Below the pieces are notes generated by a model. It saw nothing but the letters and a program-made list of their open reading frames with translations, was not told the origin of the DNA and made no database searches. From the NCBI GenBank assembly GCA_027036135.1, contig JALVSY010000030.1:1-64000 (forward strand): a stretch of DNA of 64,000 nucleotides, read 5' to 3'. The position numbers were made by a program, and so were the translations under genes. Below, piece by piece: positions 16,452 through 25,850 of the stretch (positions are counted from its first letter, which is position 1; the number at the start of each line of letters is the position of its first letter). Origin of the DNA: Pyrodictiaceae archaeon (lineage in GTDB: Archaea; Thermoproteota; Thermoprotei_A; Sulfolobales; Pyrodictiaceae).

Positions 16452-17538
16452 TTACTTCAGCCTCAGCTTATAACTATAGACGTGGCCATAGGCCCTATAG
16501 GTGACGATAGCGTAGACGAAGCGAGCACTGCTAGGCGGGCTCGCCTCGAACACCCTGTCAACTATTACCTGGTCGCTCGCCTTTCTCCATGGGCTTCCAG
16601 GGCCGTACGCGTAGAGAAAGGTTATGTTTACGTGAAGGGGGTAGCAATTAGGGTTAAGGATCACCACCTTGCCGTTACTCTTCATTACCTTGAGGGGCTT
16701 GAAGGGTATAACAACGCTGTACTTTCCCTTTAGGTGTCCGAGCCTAGTGAGCACTGCGTCTACTGTTATGCTTAGTCTCGGGCTACTCGATTCCTCTACG
16801 TGCTTTGAGAGAAGCATTGGTGACAGGTAGATACGTAGAGTATTATTCCCCGTCACGTAGGTGTCTATCTTGGTATGGTCTACTGTCACGCTGTTCACAC
16901 TGAGTATGCGGAGCCCCCTTGTGCCGACATAGTGTATTGTTACTGTACAGTCCTTGTTATCAAAGCCTATCTTTGCTAAGTATAGGAGCGGGGCTTCACG
17001 TAGCCGAGCATTGCTATGCTCATAGATGTATAGAAGAAAGGCATTACCGCCGCGAGCACCACGTAGAAGCCGAATACGCCAGCCGCTATAGCGATCGGCG
17101 AGACTTCCTCCCTCCCTCCCTAGTACCGATGCCATACTTGGAGCCGATATGACGAGTATTACTAGTAGCAATAAGGGTATCCAGATGTACCACGGCACAA
17201 TAGCTACTACTTTCCCCTTAAGCTTGGAAACCGGGACAGGGTTATCGGGAACAGGGTTAGCATCACCCTTAGTAACTATGAAGCCATCACGTATCTCTAT
17301 GAGTCTATGGACTACGCAGTAGAGGGCACTCGTGCACCAAACAACAATATCGCCTACCTTGACGTGCTTGCCATACACTATCACCATGTCTCCCGGGTGT
17401 ATAACCGGGACCATGCTACGCGTAGGCACAATGAATATCCCGAAAGGAACTGGGAGGGAGCTTAGAGACAATAGCCACTAAGACGAAGCCTATGAGGCCT
17501 ATGGTTAGTGCCTTGCGTAGACGCTGAAGCCTCTCCAT
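16452..17538 (-). pseudogene. ER-type signal peptidase I (SipW-like), several frame lesions
   Basis: The catalytic region reads FIVPTRSMVPVIHPGDMVIV (Ser nucleophile in RSM) and CVVHRLIEI (His of the Ser-His dyad), typical of archaeal/ER-type signal peptidases such as SipW. The frame starting at 17471 lacks the N-terminal membrane anchor. It is found in the +1 frame from ATG at 17538 (LTIGLIGFVLVAIVSKL) and joins at a CCC run near 17460. A second lesion lies at a GGGA repeat, 17109-17120. After it the +1 frame holds a clear membrane segment (AAGVFGFYVVLAAVMPFFY) until about 16990, where the first frame resumes. The extracytoplasmic C-terminal region is larger than in housekeeping peptidases. 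Confidence 0.65.
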
Positions 17539-17607
17539 AGGGTATCAGCCACTCCTTAGCCCAGCTAGGCACTAGCCATGCTTCTCCTTCGATGAGCTGT
17601 GCTCGTG

Positions 17608-18837
17608 CTAGGCCCTGGTATAGCGGTTACTTATAGCTATGTACTCTCCATGAATAATCCTAGCACCTATATCGATTTTATTTGAGACAGGGACTGGCTC
17701 CAGGATTTTAGCGACTTGTTGCTTCACTAGGGCAGCGCTTCTGGGGTCAATGACTAGTTGTACTGGGTAGTAGGTGCATGCGCCCGTGCCTGGGCTGCTG
17801 CCGCTACAGATCTCTATGTAGAGTAGTAGCGTTGAGTTAACCTGGCTCAGCTTGGACACGTTGACGTATATGTAGCCAGAGGAGTAGCCGGAGATTGTTG
17901 GAGCTAACTCTATCCAGCTAGTAGCTTGTGTCTCCACAACACCGTTGGTTATTGTTATAGCCGTGCTCTTGACAGACGATACATTGACCAGGCTTATTGT
18001 TGCATTAAGCCCCGGCTCGATACTTGCTGAGCTTAGTATCAGCCTGGAGTACACTGGTGGCGAGAGAGAGGTTGTCGCGTTAACACCTAGCACAGTGTTA
18101 GAGAACACATAGTATGGTGTAGTTACTATAAAGTATACACTATCTATTCTAAAATCAATGCTACCACTATTAAGCAGTGTTAGTCCCTCTACGCCCACGA
18201 TGACGTAGTAGGTCTTCCCGGGCTGTACGTAACCCGTTAAATTCACTAAATAAGTCGTATAAGTCGAGGGATTAGTACGATTATAGGCTGCATAGATATT
18301 CCCTGTAGCAGGATCATATATTCCAGCAAACCAGTAGGTAAGATATACAGAATCAGTTGCATATCTGATAGTTACGTATATATATGCTGATTCTATTGGC
18401 GCGTTTGGCACACTCACCTCTTGGTAGATTAGGGCTGAATCGTAGCTCAGGGCAGGAATTGTACCATATATAGAGACGACGCCGCCAACAGCACCAGTAT
18501 CACTAGCTAGCCAGTAGCAGGAGAGATAGCTACCGGGGCTACAGTACCAGTAGTCCGGGTTGCTGTAGAACTGGGGGTTCTTTACGAGCTGCGTATAGTT
18601 AGAGGCGGTTATTGCCACATTCGCGCTGGCTGGGCTCGGGCCTAGAGAGACCGTTGTATTAAGGCTCCCCGGGTCGAGGAGAACGTAGCTGGGCTGCGAG
18701 GGATAGAGCATTGCAAGGAGGGGTGCATAGATAGAGCTATGTGCATACACAGATACGCTTAACTGGAATAGAAGCATGATGGACATAGTTATTATAAAAA
18801 ACATGTACGTAGCGATCCTCGCCTCAAGGATTCTCAC
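17608..18837 (-). CDS. secreted surface protein, possible minor filament subunit
   Basis: A 409-residue protein with one N-terminal hydrophobic helix (about residues 10-32, MFFIITMSIMLLFQLSVSVY), then a long Ser/Thr/Asn/Tyr-rich region with many N-x-S/T sequons, typical of exported crenarchaeal glycoproteins. Residues ~85-235 look like a jelly-roll type carbohydrate-binding module by composition (NPQFYSNPDYWYC..., then long beta-strands), which is tentative. It sits 19 bases after the pilin-like gene and before the signal peptidase, the position of a tapA-like accessory subunit in Bacillus. The frame is intact. Start is GTG at 18837. Confidence 0.6.
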   Translation of the reverse strand: MRILEARIATYMFFIITMSIMLLFQLSVSVYAHSSIYAPLLAMLYPSQPSYVLLDPGSLNTTVSLGPSPASANVAITASNYTQLVKNPQFYSNPDYWYCSPGSYLSCYWLASDTGAVGGVVSIYGTIPALSYDSALIYQEVSVPNAPIESAYIYVTIRYATDSVYLTYWFAGIYDPATGNIYAAYNRTNPSTYTTYLVNLTGYVQPGKTYYVIVGVEGLTLLNSGSIDFRIDSVYFIVTTPYYVFSNTVLGVNATTSLSPPVYSRLILSSASIEPGLNATISLVNVSSVKSTAITITNGVVETQATSWIELAPTISGYSSGYIYVNVSKLSQVNSTLLLYIEICSGSSPGTGACTYYPVQLVIDPRSAALVKQQVAKILEPVPVSNKIDIGARIIHGEYIAISNRYTRA

Positions 18838-18856
18838 CCATCAGCCTAGGAGGTTT

Positions 18857-19444
18857 TTAGCTCGGTGAGGCTGATAGGTATAGCTCAGCTGTTGTCGTTG
18901 TCGGTGTTGTGCCCTCGGGTATGTATACGAGCAAGTCTACCTCCCATACGCCGCCAGCGCTGAGAGTGCCTATGCTTGTCGTGCCTGTCTGTGTCAGGTC
19001 AACCATTGCCACATATGTACCAGTTGCTGGTAGTGGTATTGGCCAGCCAGTTAGGCTCCTAGTCGCGCCCTTGTTGTAGATTATTAGGTAGGCCTTGGAG
19101 CCTGCTGGTAGGCTTAGGGCTTGGCTAACAGTTATATTGACGTTATACGATGTCGCTGTATCGGTGTTCTCTATTATCGTTATGTTCTTGTAATATGTTG
19201 TCTCGTAGGTTGGGTGGAGCGTGAGCGTTAAGTTGGCGCCATTTGTTCCAACTGTTACTCCTATTGTGCCACCATTGATGTCTGTCTGGCCCGCGTTGCT
19301 ACCTGGGGCGAATATTACCTTTGGCGCTGAGGGCACTAGTGTGACGTTTACTGGATACTAGCTCATTACGTGGGCATATGCGAATGCTAGTACTAGTGCT
19401 AGCGAGGAGGCAACCGCTATTAGTGCTAATCGCTTAGCCTGCAT
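18857..19444 (-). pseudogene. TasA/AbpA-like pilin with in-frame TAG after the signal peptide
   Basis: From ATG at 19444 (GGGTGGG upstream) the frame encodes MQAKRLALIAVASSLALVLA, a clear signal peptide. It continues to AYAHVMS and then meets TAG at 19358-19360. The same frame continues without further stop as YPVNVTLVPSAPKVIFAPGS, a Thr/Gly/Asn-rich beta-sandwich domain of about 165 residues ending at 18857. Composition and architecture match TasA/camelysin-like donor-strand pilins, including archaeal bundling pilins. A nonsense mutation, a sequencing error, or readthrough are the options; internal GTG at 19336 would give a protein without export signal. Confidence 0.6.
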
Positions 19445-19666
19445 ACGTGCCCACCCTGGTTACCACTACGCCTTCTATTATGTTATGTTCCTTTTCTCTC
19501 AATTTGTAGTTTAAAGCTTAGTTCCTTATTAATTCGCTTCTAGAAGATGACTGAAAATATTTAGCTAATATAAAGAATTTCTAGCCATATAATTTTCTTT
19601 CTATGAATAGCGTAACTATTCGCCCATCATATAAAGACATTGTAGATATTAGTGTGGTTTCTAGCA

Positions 19667-20176
19667 CTATATATCCACTACAAATTGTACCCGCCAGCAA
19701 CCATTCTCCTTAACTATCTCCATCATAGCATAGGTCATGGCCTTCACTATCGTCCTCGTAGGGTGCTTCGCGGGATCCAGTTTCTCGCCCCATGCCCTGG
19801 CCCGTAGCCTTAGCACCGAATTTCCCTGCTCATCACTGCCCTTCTCTATTGGCTCTACCTTGAACCTTGAGAAGACTAAGCCCTCGGAGTCGGTATAGAA
19901 TAAGAGATCCTCTATCCAGCGATAGAGTAGCTGCTCCAAGTCCTCGCCCTCATCCTCTATGCTCCTCTCCTCCCTGGGCTCCACCTTGGAGGTGTCTGTT
20001 ATTACCTCGTAGACCCCGATAGCTGCTTGCTCGAAGGCCTCTTCAATACTCCGGCCCTTAGCAACAATAATTACGTCCGCTGGATGTGGTGCATGAGCCC
20101 AGCCGGGGCACTTGAGGCTAGCTATTGTCTTCTTTAACTCTTTGAGAATCTCTTCGCGCTCCATTCCCTGCTCCAC
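19667..20176 (-). CDS. archease (RtcB activator)
   Basis: A 169-residue archease. Recognisable parts are HPADVIIVAKGRSIEEAFEQ (family H-T/P-A-D near residue 31 with a metal-binding Asp), then EEFx-like LLYRWIEDLLFYTDSEGLVF and the C-terminal GEKLDPAKHPTRTIVKAMTY, where the family has H...IKA.T. The protein promotes multiple-turnover tRNA ligation by RtcB and widens its NTP use. GTG at 20176 has GGGGGAG six bases upstream and is preferred over the ATG four codons later. The N-terminus carries about 20 extra residues. It is monocistronic and cytoplasmic. Confidence 0.88.
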   Translation of the reverse strand: MEQGMEREEILKELKKTIASLKCPGWAHAPHPADVIIVAKGRSIEEAFEQAAIGVYEVITDTSKVEPREERSIEDEGEDLEQLLYRWIEDLLFYTDSEGLVFSRFKVEPIEKGSDEQGNSVLRLRARAWGEKLDPAKHPTRTIVKAMTYAMMEIVKENGCWRVQFVVDI

Positions 20177-20416
20177 GGCCGTCTCCCCCGGTATGTCTTC
20201 TTAAATTAGTATTAGGGAAGGCGCTAGTAGTGTTTTGCCGTGTTCTGCTAGACAGCGTATGTGTGCGTAGATGTGTTCTCTCCTAGAAAGCGCTCACGCT
20301 CTCCCGGGGGTTAAGGGGATACTTGATTAAGGGGCTCCGGGCTAGTTAGGCTGGTTAGGGAATAGAAGTCACTGCTCTGCAGGCTGCTCTCCGGCGCTGT
20401 ATAGGGGTGCTGCTAT

Positions 20417-20854
20417 ATGGCTCGTGTCAGGGTTGAGGCTGAGGTTAGGCCTACGGAGGACGTGGAGAGGGTTAAGCGGGCTGTTCTCAACGTGTTCGTG
20501 CCGGATACTATCCATGTCGAGGACATGGGTGGCGGGTATTACTTGGTTGTAGCGGAGTCTTATAGTCTCCGGGGCCTTGTCCGGCTCCACGAGAAGCTCC
20601 GGGTTGAGCGCATACTCGATGCTGCCCGGGGCTACATGCTCCGAGGCATTGATCGCGGCGTATTGGTGTTCAAGCTTAATAAGCAGGCCGCATTCGTTGG
20701 CCGTGTTAGCCTCATTGATATGGACGCGGAGGCTCCTATGGGCCCCATAGTATTTACTATTGAGCACCGTGATCCCCGGGCCGTTGTTGACTGGCTCGCA
20801 CCACCCACCCGAATGGGTCGACCGTTGTACGAGAACCCTATGCCGGAGGACTAG
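20417..20854 (+). CDS. UPF0201 family RNA-binding-like protein
   Basis: A 145-residue archaeal protein of the UPF0201 family, with N-terminal VRVEAEVRPTEDVERVKRAV and central LRVERILDAARGYMLRGI. The fold is related to ribosomal protein L5 and suggests nucleic-acid binding; the role is not established. It stands 71 bases before a UPF0200 kinase-like gene in the same direction, the pairing that is found adjacent or fused in other archaea. ATG at 20417. C-terminal part ends in a conserved GRPLYENPMPED-type tail. Confidence 0.82.
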   Translation: MARVRVEAEVRPTEDVERVKRAVLNVFVPDTIHVEDMGGGYYLVVAESYSLRGLVRLHEKLRVERILDAARGYMLRGIDRGVLVFKLNKQAAFVGRVSLIDMDAEAPMGPIVFTIEHRDPRAVVDWLAPPTRMGRPLYENPMPED

Positions 20855-20925
20855 GGGCTTGCCGCGCCCTATGTTTTATAAGGGCTCGGTAACTGCTATG
20901 GCTTATCACTTATCCTGGGCGTGGC

Positions 20926-21519
20926 TTGGAGCGCCGCATAGTCATCGTTGTTGCTGGTATGCCTGGTAGCGGTAAATCAGTGGTCTCAAGGGCTGCGAAG
21001 GAGCTTGGGCTACCCGTTTATGTCATGGGAGATGTCGTCCGCGAAGAAGCTGCTAGGCGTGGCCTCGAGCCGACCCCGGCTAACCTGAACATGGTTGCTA
21101 AGAGCCTGAGGGAGGAATATGGGCCCACTGTTGTCGCTGAGCGCACGGCGCAGAAGTTCCAGGAAGGCGAAGAAGCCGTACTAGTTGATGGCGTGCGGAG
21201 CCTGGACGAAGTAAGGGTGTTCCAGCGCTACGGCGACGTGGTGATAGTCGCTGTCCATGCCTCGCCGCGTACACGGTTCGAGAGGATAAGGAAGAGGAAT
21301 AGACCCGGGGACCCCAGGACCTGGGAGGAGTTCGTCTCAAGGGACATGACCGAGCTAGGCTTCGGGATAGGAAACGTCATCGCGCTAGCCGATTACATGA
21401 TTGTTAACGAGGAGAAATCCCTGGACGAGGTACTGGAGGAGACCCGGATCCTGCTCCAAGAGAAAATACTAGGCAAGAGGGGCCTAGGCCACAGCAACAG
21501 ACCTAGGAGGCACTGGTAG
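20926..21519 (+). CDS. UPF0200 family P-loop nucleotide kinase-like protein
   Basis: A 197-residue P-loop protein with Walker A GMPGSGKS (residues ~11-18), VMGDVVREEAARRGLEPTPA typical of the UPF0200 family, and a lid-like RIRKRNRPGDPRTWEEF region near 110-126. It is close in fold to dephospho-CoA and adenylate kinases, but the substrate is not known. TTG at 20926. It presumably forms an operon with the UPF0201 gene upstream. Its 3' end overlaps the opposing hypothetical gene by 36 bases. Confidence 0.82.
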   Translation: MERRIVIVVAGMPGSGKSVVSRAAKELGLPVYVMGDVVREEAARRGLEPTPANLNMVAKSLREEYGPTVVAERTAQKFQEGEEAVLVDGVRSLDEVRVFQRYGDVVIVAVHASPRTRFERIRKRNRPGDPRTWEEFVSRDMTELGFGIGNVIALADYMIVNEEKSLDEVLEETRILLQEKILGKRGLGHSNRPRRHW

Positions 21520-21873
21520 TGTAGAGCCTACTAGGCTAGTCATCCCTAGCAAGAGGTTCTCTATTCGGACAATAACCTCCTCGTCGCTTATAATATCTAT
21601 GTTGGCCCGGAGCAAGCCATCCTCGTCCTCATAGACAATGCCTGCTGCCTCGTAGAGCTCCAGCTCCTCAAGTATATCCCTCAGAGTAAAGGCTGGTGGA
21701 AGGAACCCCGCCTCCCTCAAGCGGGCAAGATCCTCTACTAGCTCGTGGAGCGGGGCAGGCGCTAGTAATAAGCGGGCTATGATAGCGTAGCGGAGCACGC
21801 TAAACGCCTTCGCGCGCTCATAGGGAGAAGCAGCATCGACACCTACTACTAGAACCGGGCTAGCCAAATGCAT
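21484..21873 (-). CDS. hypothetical protein
   Basis: A 129-residue soluble protein with predicted helices and an ELELYEAAGIVYEDEDG segment that resembles a winged-helix wing. I do not recognise a family. ATG at 21873 lies after an AT-rich stretch. It ends within the 3' end of the UPF0200 gene on the other strand. No function is proposed. Confidence 0.6.
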   Translation of the reverse strand: MHLASPVLVVGVDAASPYERAKAFSVLRYAIIARLLLAPAPLHELVEDLARLREAGFLPPAFTLRDILEELELYEAAGIVYEDEDGLLRANIDIISDEEVIVRIENLLLGMTSLVGSTLPVPPRSVAVA

Positions 21874-22084
21874 TTCACCGTTATGTACTTATACCTATAA
21901 TTGGGAATAAAAGGGATAAGGCGAGAACTAACACTGATACTAAAAGACCAGGAGATAATTAATGGATAGACCAGTGTAGCACCAGAAACTTAGAAGCAGA
22001 TAGGGAGTTCTTGAGGAAAAGAGCCAGTTAGGGGGAAGAAGTTTAACAATTGTCGTTTAAAAACAAAAATCCTTTTAAACAAAG

Positions 22085-23476
22085 CTAGTGTACTGGCGTT
22101 ATCTTTCCCGTCGTCGGGTTGTACATAGCTATTGTCTTGAATTCGCATTTGCCACCGTTGCATGCGTATACCCAGATACTGTACTTCTGGTATTTCAGGT
22201 CACCATTCTTGTCTAGCAGCTTCCACCCTGTGACTCCGAAGAAGTGCTCCGCCACTATTGGTAGCACCTCCTTTATTACCTTGCCATTGTACTGCCCTGC
22301 TACCACAACTGATAGGCATGCCAGGTATGCTGCATCATAGGCGTATGGCGAGTAGGCTGACTGCGGCGGCCTACCATATACTTGCTCGAAGTGTTTCACA
22401 AACCAGGCGTATAGCGGGCTCTTCGCCGGTACAGGGAACGTACCCTCCATGTGCACCTTCAGCAGGAACTCTCTAACTGGCTTAGGTGCCTTCAGCAGAG
22501 CCGGTGATGTGAGAGCGTCGCTTGTGAACCACTGCACCTTGCTTAGAACTGGTATCTGCGATGCATGCGTCAATATGTTTATGCCATCGGTGTCGAAGGC
22601 TATTAGGAGCACTGCCACCTTTTTGCCCTCGCTTAGTAGCTTCTTTACCACTGAAGCCAGCTTCTCCACTTGCGGTGCGAAGTCACTTTGCTCCGGGTTG
22701 TAAGGTATGAAGACGACTTTTCCACCATACATCTTCTCGAAGTCGTGCTTAAACGCATCTGCCAGGCCTCTTCCATAGGCCTCGTTGCGGAATATCACTA
22801 CTACTGTATTGTAGCCCTTACTGTGTATCAATGTCGCGAGAGCCTTTCCTTGACCAAGATCGTTACCCACTACCCTGAATATGTAATCAGGCTTTGCCAG
22901 CGCCGGGCTCGTGCTAGCCGGGCTTATCATAACTATGTGGTGGGTATTGGCGAACCCCATTACACCGCTCAGAACCCAGCTACTATCGGTGCCAACCACC
23001 ACCTGGACATGGTACTCGTTGTACATGGCCTCGAGGGCTGCCAGCGCTTTCCTGGGATTCGTACCACTATCAGCAACTATCGGTACGAAGCGGAACGGCG
23101 CACCTATCGATTCAAGGAACTTGTCAAAGTCCTCGATTGCCAGCTTAGCCGCCTTTATGTTATCCCTGCCGTCGGATGCGAGGCCACCCGTCTCGGGCAA
23201 TAGTATCCCAATAGGAATCTTGCCCCTTAAGCCACAATGCTTACACGACGCCATCATAGCCTTGGTCGCAGTAATGGTCTTGGTTATCGTTACAGTCTTG
23301 GTCCCTGCAGTCACCGAACTAGCAGAGTTGGCGGCGACGGTCTTAGTAATAGTTACTGTCTTAGTGCCGCCGCCGTGGTGTGTTGCGAATCCTATCCCTA
23401 TGCCTATTATAAGACCTATTATGAATAGTGCTACTAGTACACCATTTGATGTACCCCTAAGTTTTTCCATATTCAT
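22085..23476 (-). CDS. livK: ABC transporter substrate-binding protein, branched-chain amino-acid type
   Basis: A roughly 463-residue periplasmic-binding-protein type I family member (LivK-like). Order: an N-terminal membrane anchor (VLVALFIIGLIIGIGIGFA), a Thr/Val-rich linker with repeated KTVTITKT typical of archaeal binding proteins, then the ligand-binding domain starting KIPIGILLPETGGLASDGRD. It captures amino acids or similar solutes at the cell surface for the divergent permease-ATPase operon at 23719-27346. GGTGA lies five bases before the ATG at 23476, which I choose over the GTG nine bases upstream. CKHCG just before the domain might bind metal or form a disulfide. Confidence 0.88.
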   Translation of the reverse strand: MNMEKLRGTSNGVLVALFIIGLIIGIGIGFATHHGGGTKTVTITKTVAANSASSVTAGTKTVTITKTITATKAMMASCKHCGLRGKIPIGILLPETGGLASDGRDNIKAAKLAIEDFDKFLESIGAPFRFVPIVADSGTNPRKALAALEAMYNEYHVQVVVGTDSSWVLSGVMGFANTHHIVMISPASTSPALAKPDYIFRVVGNDLGQGKALATLIHSKGYNTVVVIFRNEAYGRGLADAFKHDFEKMYGGKVVFIPYNPEQSDFAPQVEKLASVVKKLLSEGKKVAVLLIAFDTDGINILTHASQIPVLSKVQWFTSDALTSPALLKAPKPVREFLLKVHMEGTFPVPAKSPLYAWFVKHFEQVYGRPPQSAYSPYAYDAAYLACLSVVVAGQYNGKVIKEVLPIVAEHFFGVTGWKLLDKNGDLKYQKYSIWVYACNGGKCEFKTIAMYNPTTGKITPVH

Positions 23477-23527
23477 ATTATTCACCTTATGTTTTCACCT
23501 CGGGCTGGAGAGTAACGTGTAGGAATT

Positions 23528-23600
23528 CTGTTTAAAAGTTTTTCTTAGAGGAATTTAGTGGATTCAAGAAACTAGTTGCAAGCAAGACTTATAAGGGAGT
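23528..23600. promoter_or_regulatory. divergent promoter region for livK and livHMGF
   Basis: On the minus strand AACTTTTAAAC (about 23530-23540) is placed to serve as TATA box for livK. On the plus strand CTTATAAG (about 23588-23596) could serve livHMGF, leaving a leader of roughly 100 bases. Judged by eye; no operator repeat seen. Confidence 0.3.
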
Positions 23601-23718
23601 AAGCTGATCAAGCTCCTTGCTTCGGAGTCTTCACCTAGAGGTTATGCTCCTGCAATAGAGGCCTCGGCTCCATGACTGATAACGTACTCTGACAAGAGAG
23701 CGATAAGGTGGTGGAGGA

Positions 23719-24723
23719 GTGGGAGTAACGTTCATGGTATATTCCTTGGCCTGGGGGTCTGCACTAGCTCTAATGGCTAGTGGGCTATCCCTTTATTATT
23801 CAGTAAGCAAGGTTGCCAACTTCGCGCATGGATCATATGTTAGCATGGGTCTCTTGGCCTACTTGCTGGCAATAGCTTTTGCCCACTGGGGTAGCAAGAT
23901 CACGGGCTTCGGCATAGACCACTATGCAATATTCAACATATCCAACTTGTGGGCGCTTATACCCGCCTTCTTGGTGGCCGGGCTAGTGTCTCTGGCTAGT
24001 TTCGCAGGTATCTTCTGGCCCCTAATGAAGAGAGGTGCTACCCCACTACAACTACTCGTTGCTAGCATTGGTCTCATGTTCGTGCTAAGGTTCTTGATGT
24101 ATATCGTGGCTGGCAGCATGAACTGGATAACTCTCTGGACACCTGGATCCACTACCTACCATATATTAGGCGTTAGAATTACACTTGCAGAAATCTTATC
24201 GTTTGTACTACTGGCCCTAGTCGCGGGACTCATAGCCCTACTCGAGACAAAGACACTTATCGGCGTGTCACTCAGAGCGATAGCAAGTAACCCCTCCTTG
24301 GCTGAGGCAAGCGGCATTGATAGCTTCAAGGTACAGGCACTGGCGTGGTTCCTGGGAGGAGGGTTTGCCGGGCTAGGAGGCGTGCTGATGTTTATCTTCA
24401 CCGGGCCTCCGGGCGGGAGGCCAATAGTAGAGCTTGGCTGGATGAACTTATTATCGATCTTTGCTGCAGCGGTGCTAGGCGGACTAGGCAGCTTCTACGG
24501 CACGATTATAGCCGCACTAATACTTGGGATAGCGTTTAACCAGGCAGCTGCATGGTTCACGATATACCTTAATGTCAGTAGCTCGCTTGCACTGCTCATT
24601 CCATTCGGTATAACCCTTCTGACCCTGCTATTTTTCCCGCAAGGCCTGGCTGGCATAAACTGGAGAAAGCTAGTTAACAAGATCCGTATAACACGCGTAG
24701 AAGAAGAGGTGGTAAGGCGATGA
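23719..24723 (+). CDS. livH: ABC transporter permease, LivH type
   Basis: A 334-residue inner-membrane permease of the branched-chain amino-acid transport family, with about eight hydrophobic segments. It opens with the LivH-like ALMASGLSLYYSVSKVANFA, and near 190-215 has RAIASNPSLAEASGID followed by the coupling-helix region and FAGLGGVLMF. It forms the translocation pore with LivM. The ORF opens at GTG 23719 directly after GGAGGA; ATG at 23734 is an alternative. Its stop overlaps the livM start (ATGA). First gene of an intact four-gene operon. Confidence 0.88.
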   Translation: MGVTFMVYSLAWGSALALMASGLSLYYSVSKVANFAHGSYVSMGLLAYLLAIAFAHWGSKITGFGIDHYAIFNISNLWALIPAFLVAGLVSLASFAGIFWPLMKRGATPLQLLVASIGLMFVLRFLMYIVAGSMNWITLWTPGSTTYHILGVRITLAEILSFVLLALVAGLIALLETKTLIGVSLRAIASNPSLAEASGIDSFKVQALAWFLGGGFAGLGGVLMFIFTGPPGGRPIVELGWMNLLSIFAAAVLGGLGSFYGTIIAALILGIAFNQAAAWFTIYLNVSSSLALLIPFGITLLTLLFFPQGLAGINWRKLVNKIRITRVEEEVVRR

Positions 24724-25850
24724 ACATTATAAGCTTTCTTGTCACGTATCTAAGCGTTGCAGCCGTATACGCGCTATTAGCGATAAGCATGAATATCGAC
24801 TATGGCTGGGCGGGGATACCTGACTTCGGCAAAGCAGCGTTCATAGCCGCAGGAGGCATAGCGGCCGCCATAGTTGCCACCAGGATTGTGCCACCCCTCA
24901 TGCTTCACATGCACCCAGCTAATCCCTCAAAGCTAAGCTTTTTCACCTACTACAACGGGAAAATACTGCCAGCCATTACAGCCCACCCAATAGATACCTG
25001 GATAGTCTTCATCATATCAATATTGCTCGGCGGAATTATAGCAGCTGGCTTCGCTGTCATATTCTCCTACCCAGCGATAAGGCTGAAGGAGGACTACCTG
25101 GCCATAGCCTTGCTTATGGCTGCGCAGATAGTGTGGTTATTCCTAAGAGTCTATACTCCTATAATGGGTGGCACAATGTCAATGACGTTGCCATCGCCGA
25201 GCTTTAAGCCAATAGCGAGAGCACTGTTCCACAGCACGTCTCCCAGCGCAATAGATGCCGCAAAGGCGCTGTTCTTGTGGGGGCTGGTGGGGGTGTTCCT
25301 CTACTATGCCGAAAAACAGATGAATTCACCCTTCGGAAGAATGCTCAGAATGGTCAGGGACGATGAATATGCTGCAGCAGCGCTGGGGAAGAACGTCGCA
25401 AGGGCGAGGCTCGAGTCACTAATAGTTGCATCATTCCTGGCTGGTGTGGCTGGAGCGGTATATGTGCTCATACACTTCTCCAGTGTTAATCCAGACTACT
25501 TCATGCCGGACTTGACCTTCTTCGTGTTAACTCTTGTGCTAGTAGGAGGTGTTGGGAATAACATTGGTAGCATAATCGGTGCACTACTAATAGCACTATT
25601 ATACAGAGCAAGCTACATCTTTGGAACAAGCCTAGGGTTCAGCTGGGGTAGCTACCTCTATTACATGATAATAGGACTTGCAATACTGATAACGATATTC
25701 GTGAGACCCAATGGGATTCTCCCCGAGAAGCCCGTGCGCACCCCCGCTTGGGACGTCTACGCCTTAGTTAGGGGAAAGCAACCCTGGTTCCTTAGGCGCA
25801 TCCTTATGAGAGGTCGGGGTAAGGTAAATACGGGTGAGAAAAGTGAGTGA
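24720..25850 (+). CDS. livM: ABC transporter permease, LivM type
   Basis: A 376-residue permease of the LivM family with roughly ten hydrophobic segments. It has YALLAISMNIDYGWAGIPDF near the start (LivM: ALSLNL..GYTGL..), RLKEDYLAIALLMAAQI near 120 and RMVRDDEYAAAALGKNVARAR (about 215-235), the cytoplasmic loop that contacts the ATPase. Partner of LivH in the pore. The ATG overlaps the livH stop, and its own end overlaps the livG start by a few codons, so the genes are translationally coupled. Confidence 0.88.
   Translation: MNIISFLVTYLSVAAVYALLAISMNIDYGWAGIPDFGKAAFIAAGGIAAAIVATRIVPPLMLHMHPANPSKLSFFTYYNGKILPAITAHPIDTWIVFIISILLGGIIAAGFAVIFSYPAIRLKEDYLAIALLMAAQIVWLFLRVYTPIMGGTMSMTLPSPSFKPIARALFHSTSPSAIDAAKALFLWGLVGVFLYYAEKQMNSPFGRMLRMVRDDEYAAAALGKNVARARLESLIVASFLAGVAGAVYVLIHFSSVNPDYFMPDLTFFVLTLVLVGGVGNNIGSIIGALLIALLYRASYIFGTSLGFSWGSYLYYMIIGLAILITIFVRPNGILPEKPVRTPAWDVYALVRGKQPWFLRRILMRGRGKVNTGEKSE

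Noticed and set aside
19358-19360. TAG as pyrrolysine codon in the pilin
   Set aside because: Pyrrolysine is not known in Crenarchaeota and a surface pilin is an unlikely place; nonsense mutation or error is simpler.
22670-23203. 177-codon frame opposite livK
   Set aside because: Shadow of the well-supported livK gene; no domain features.
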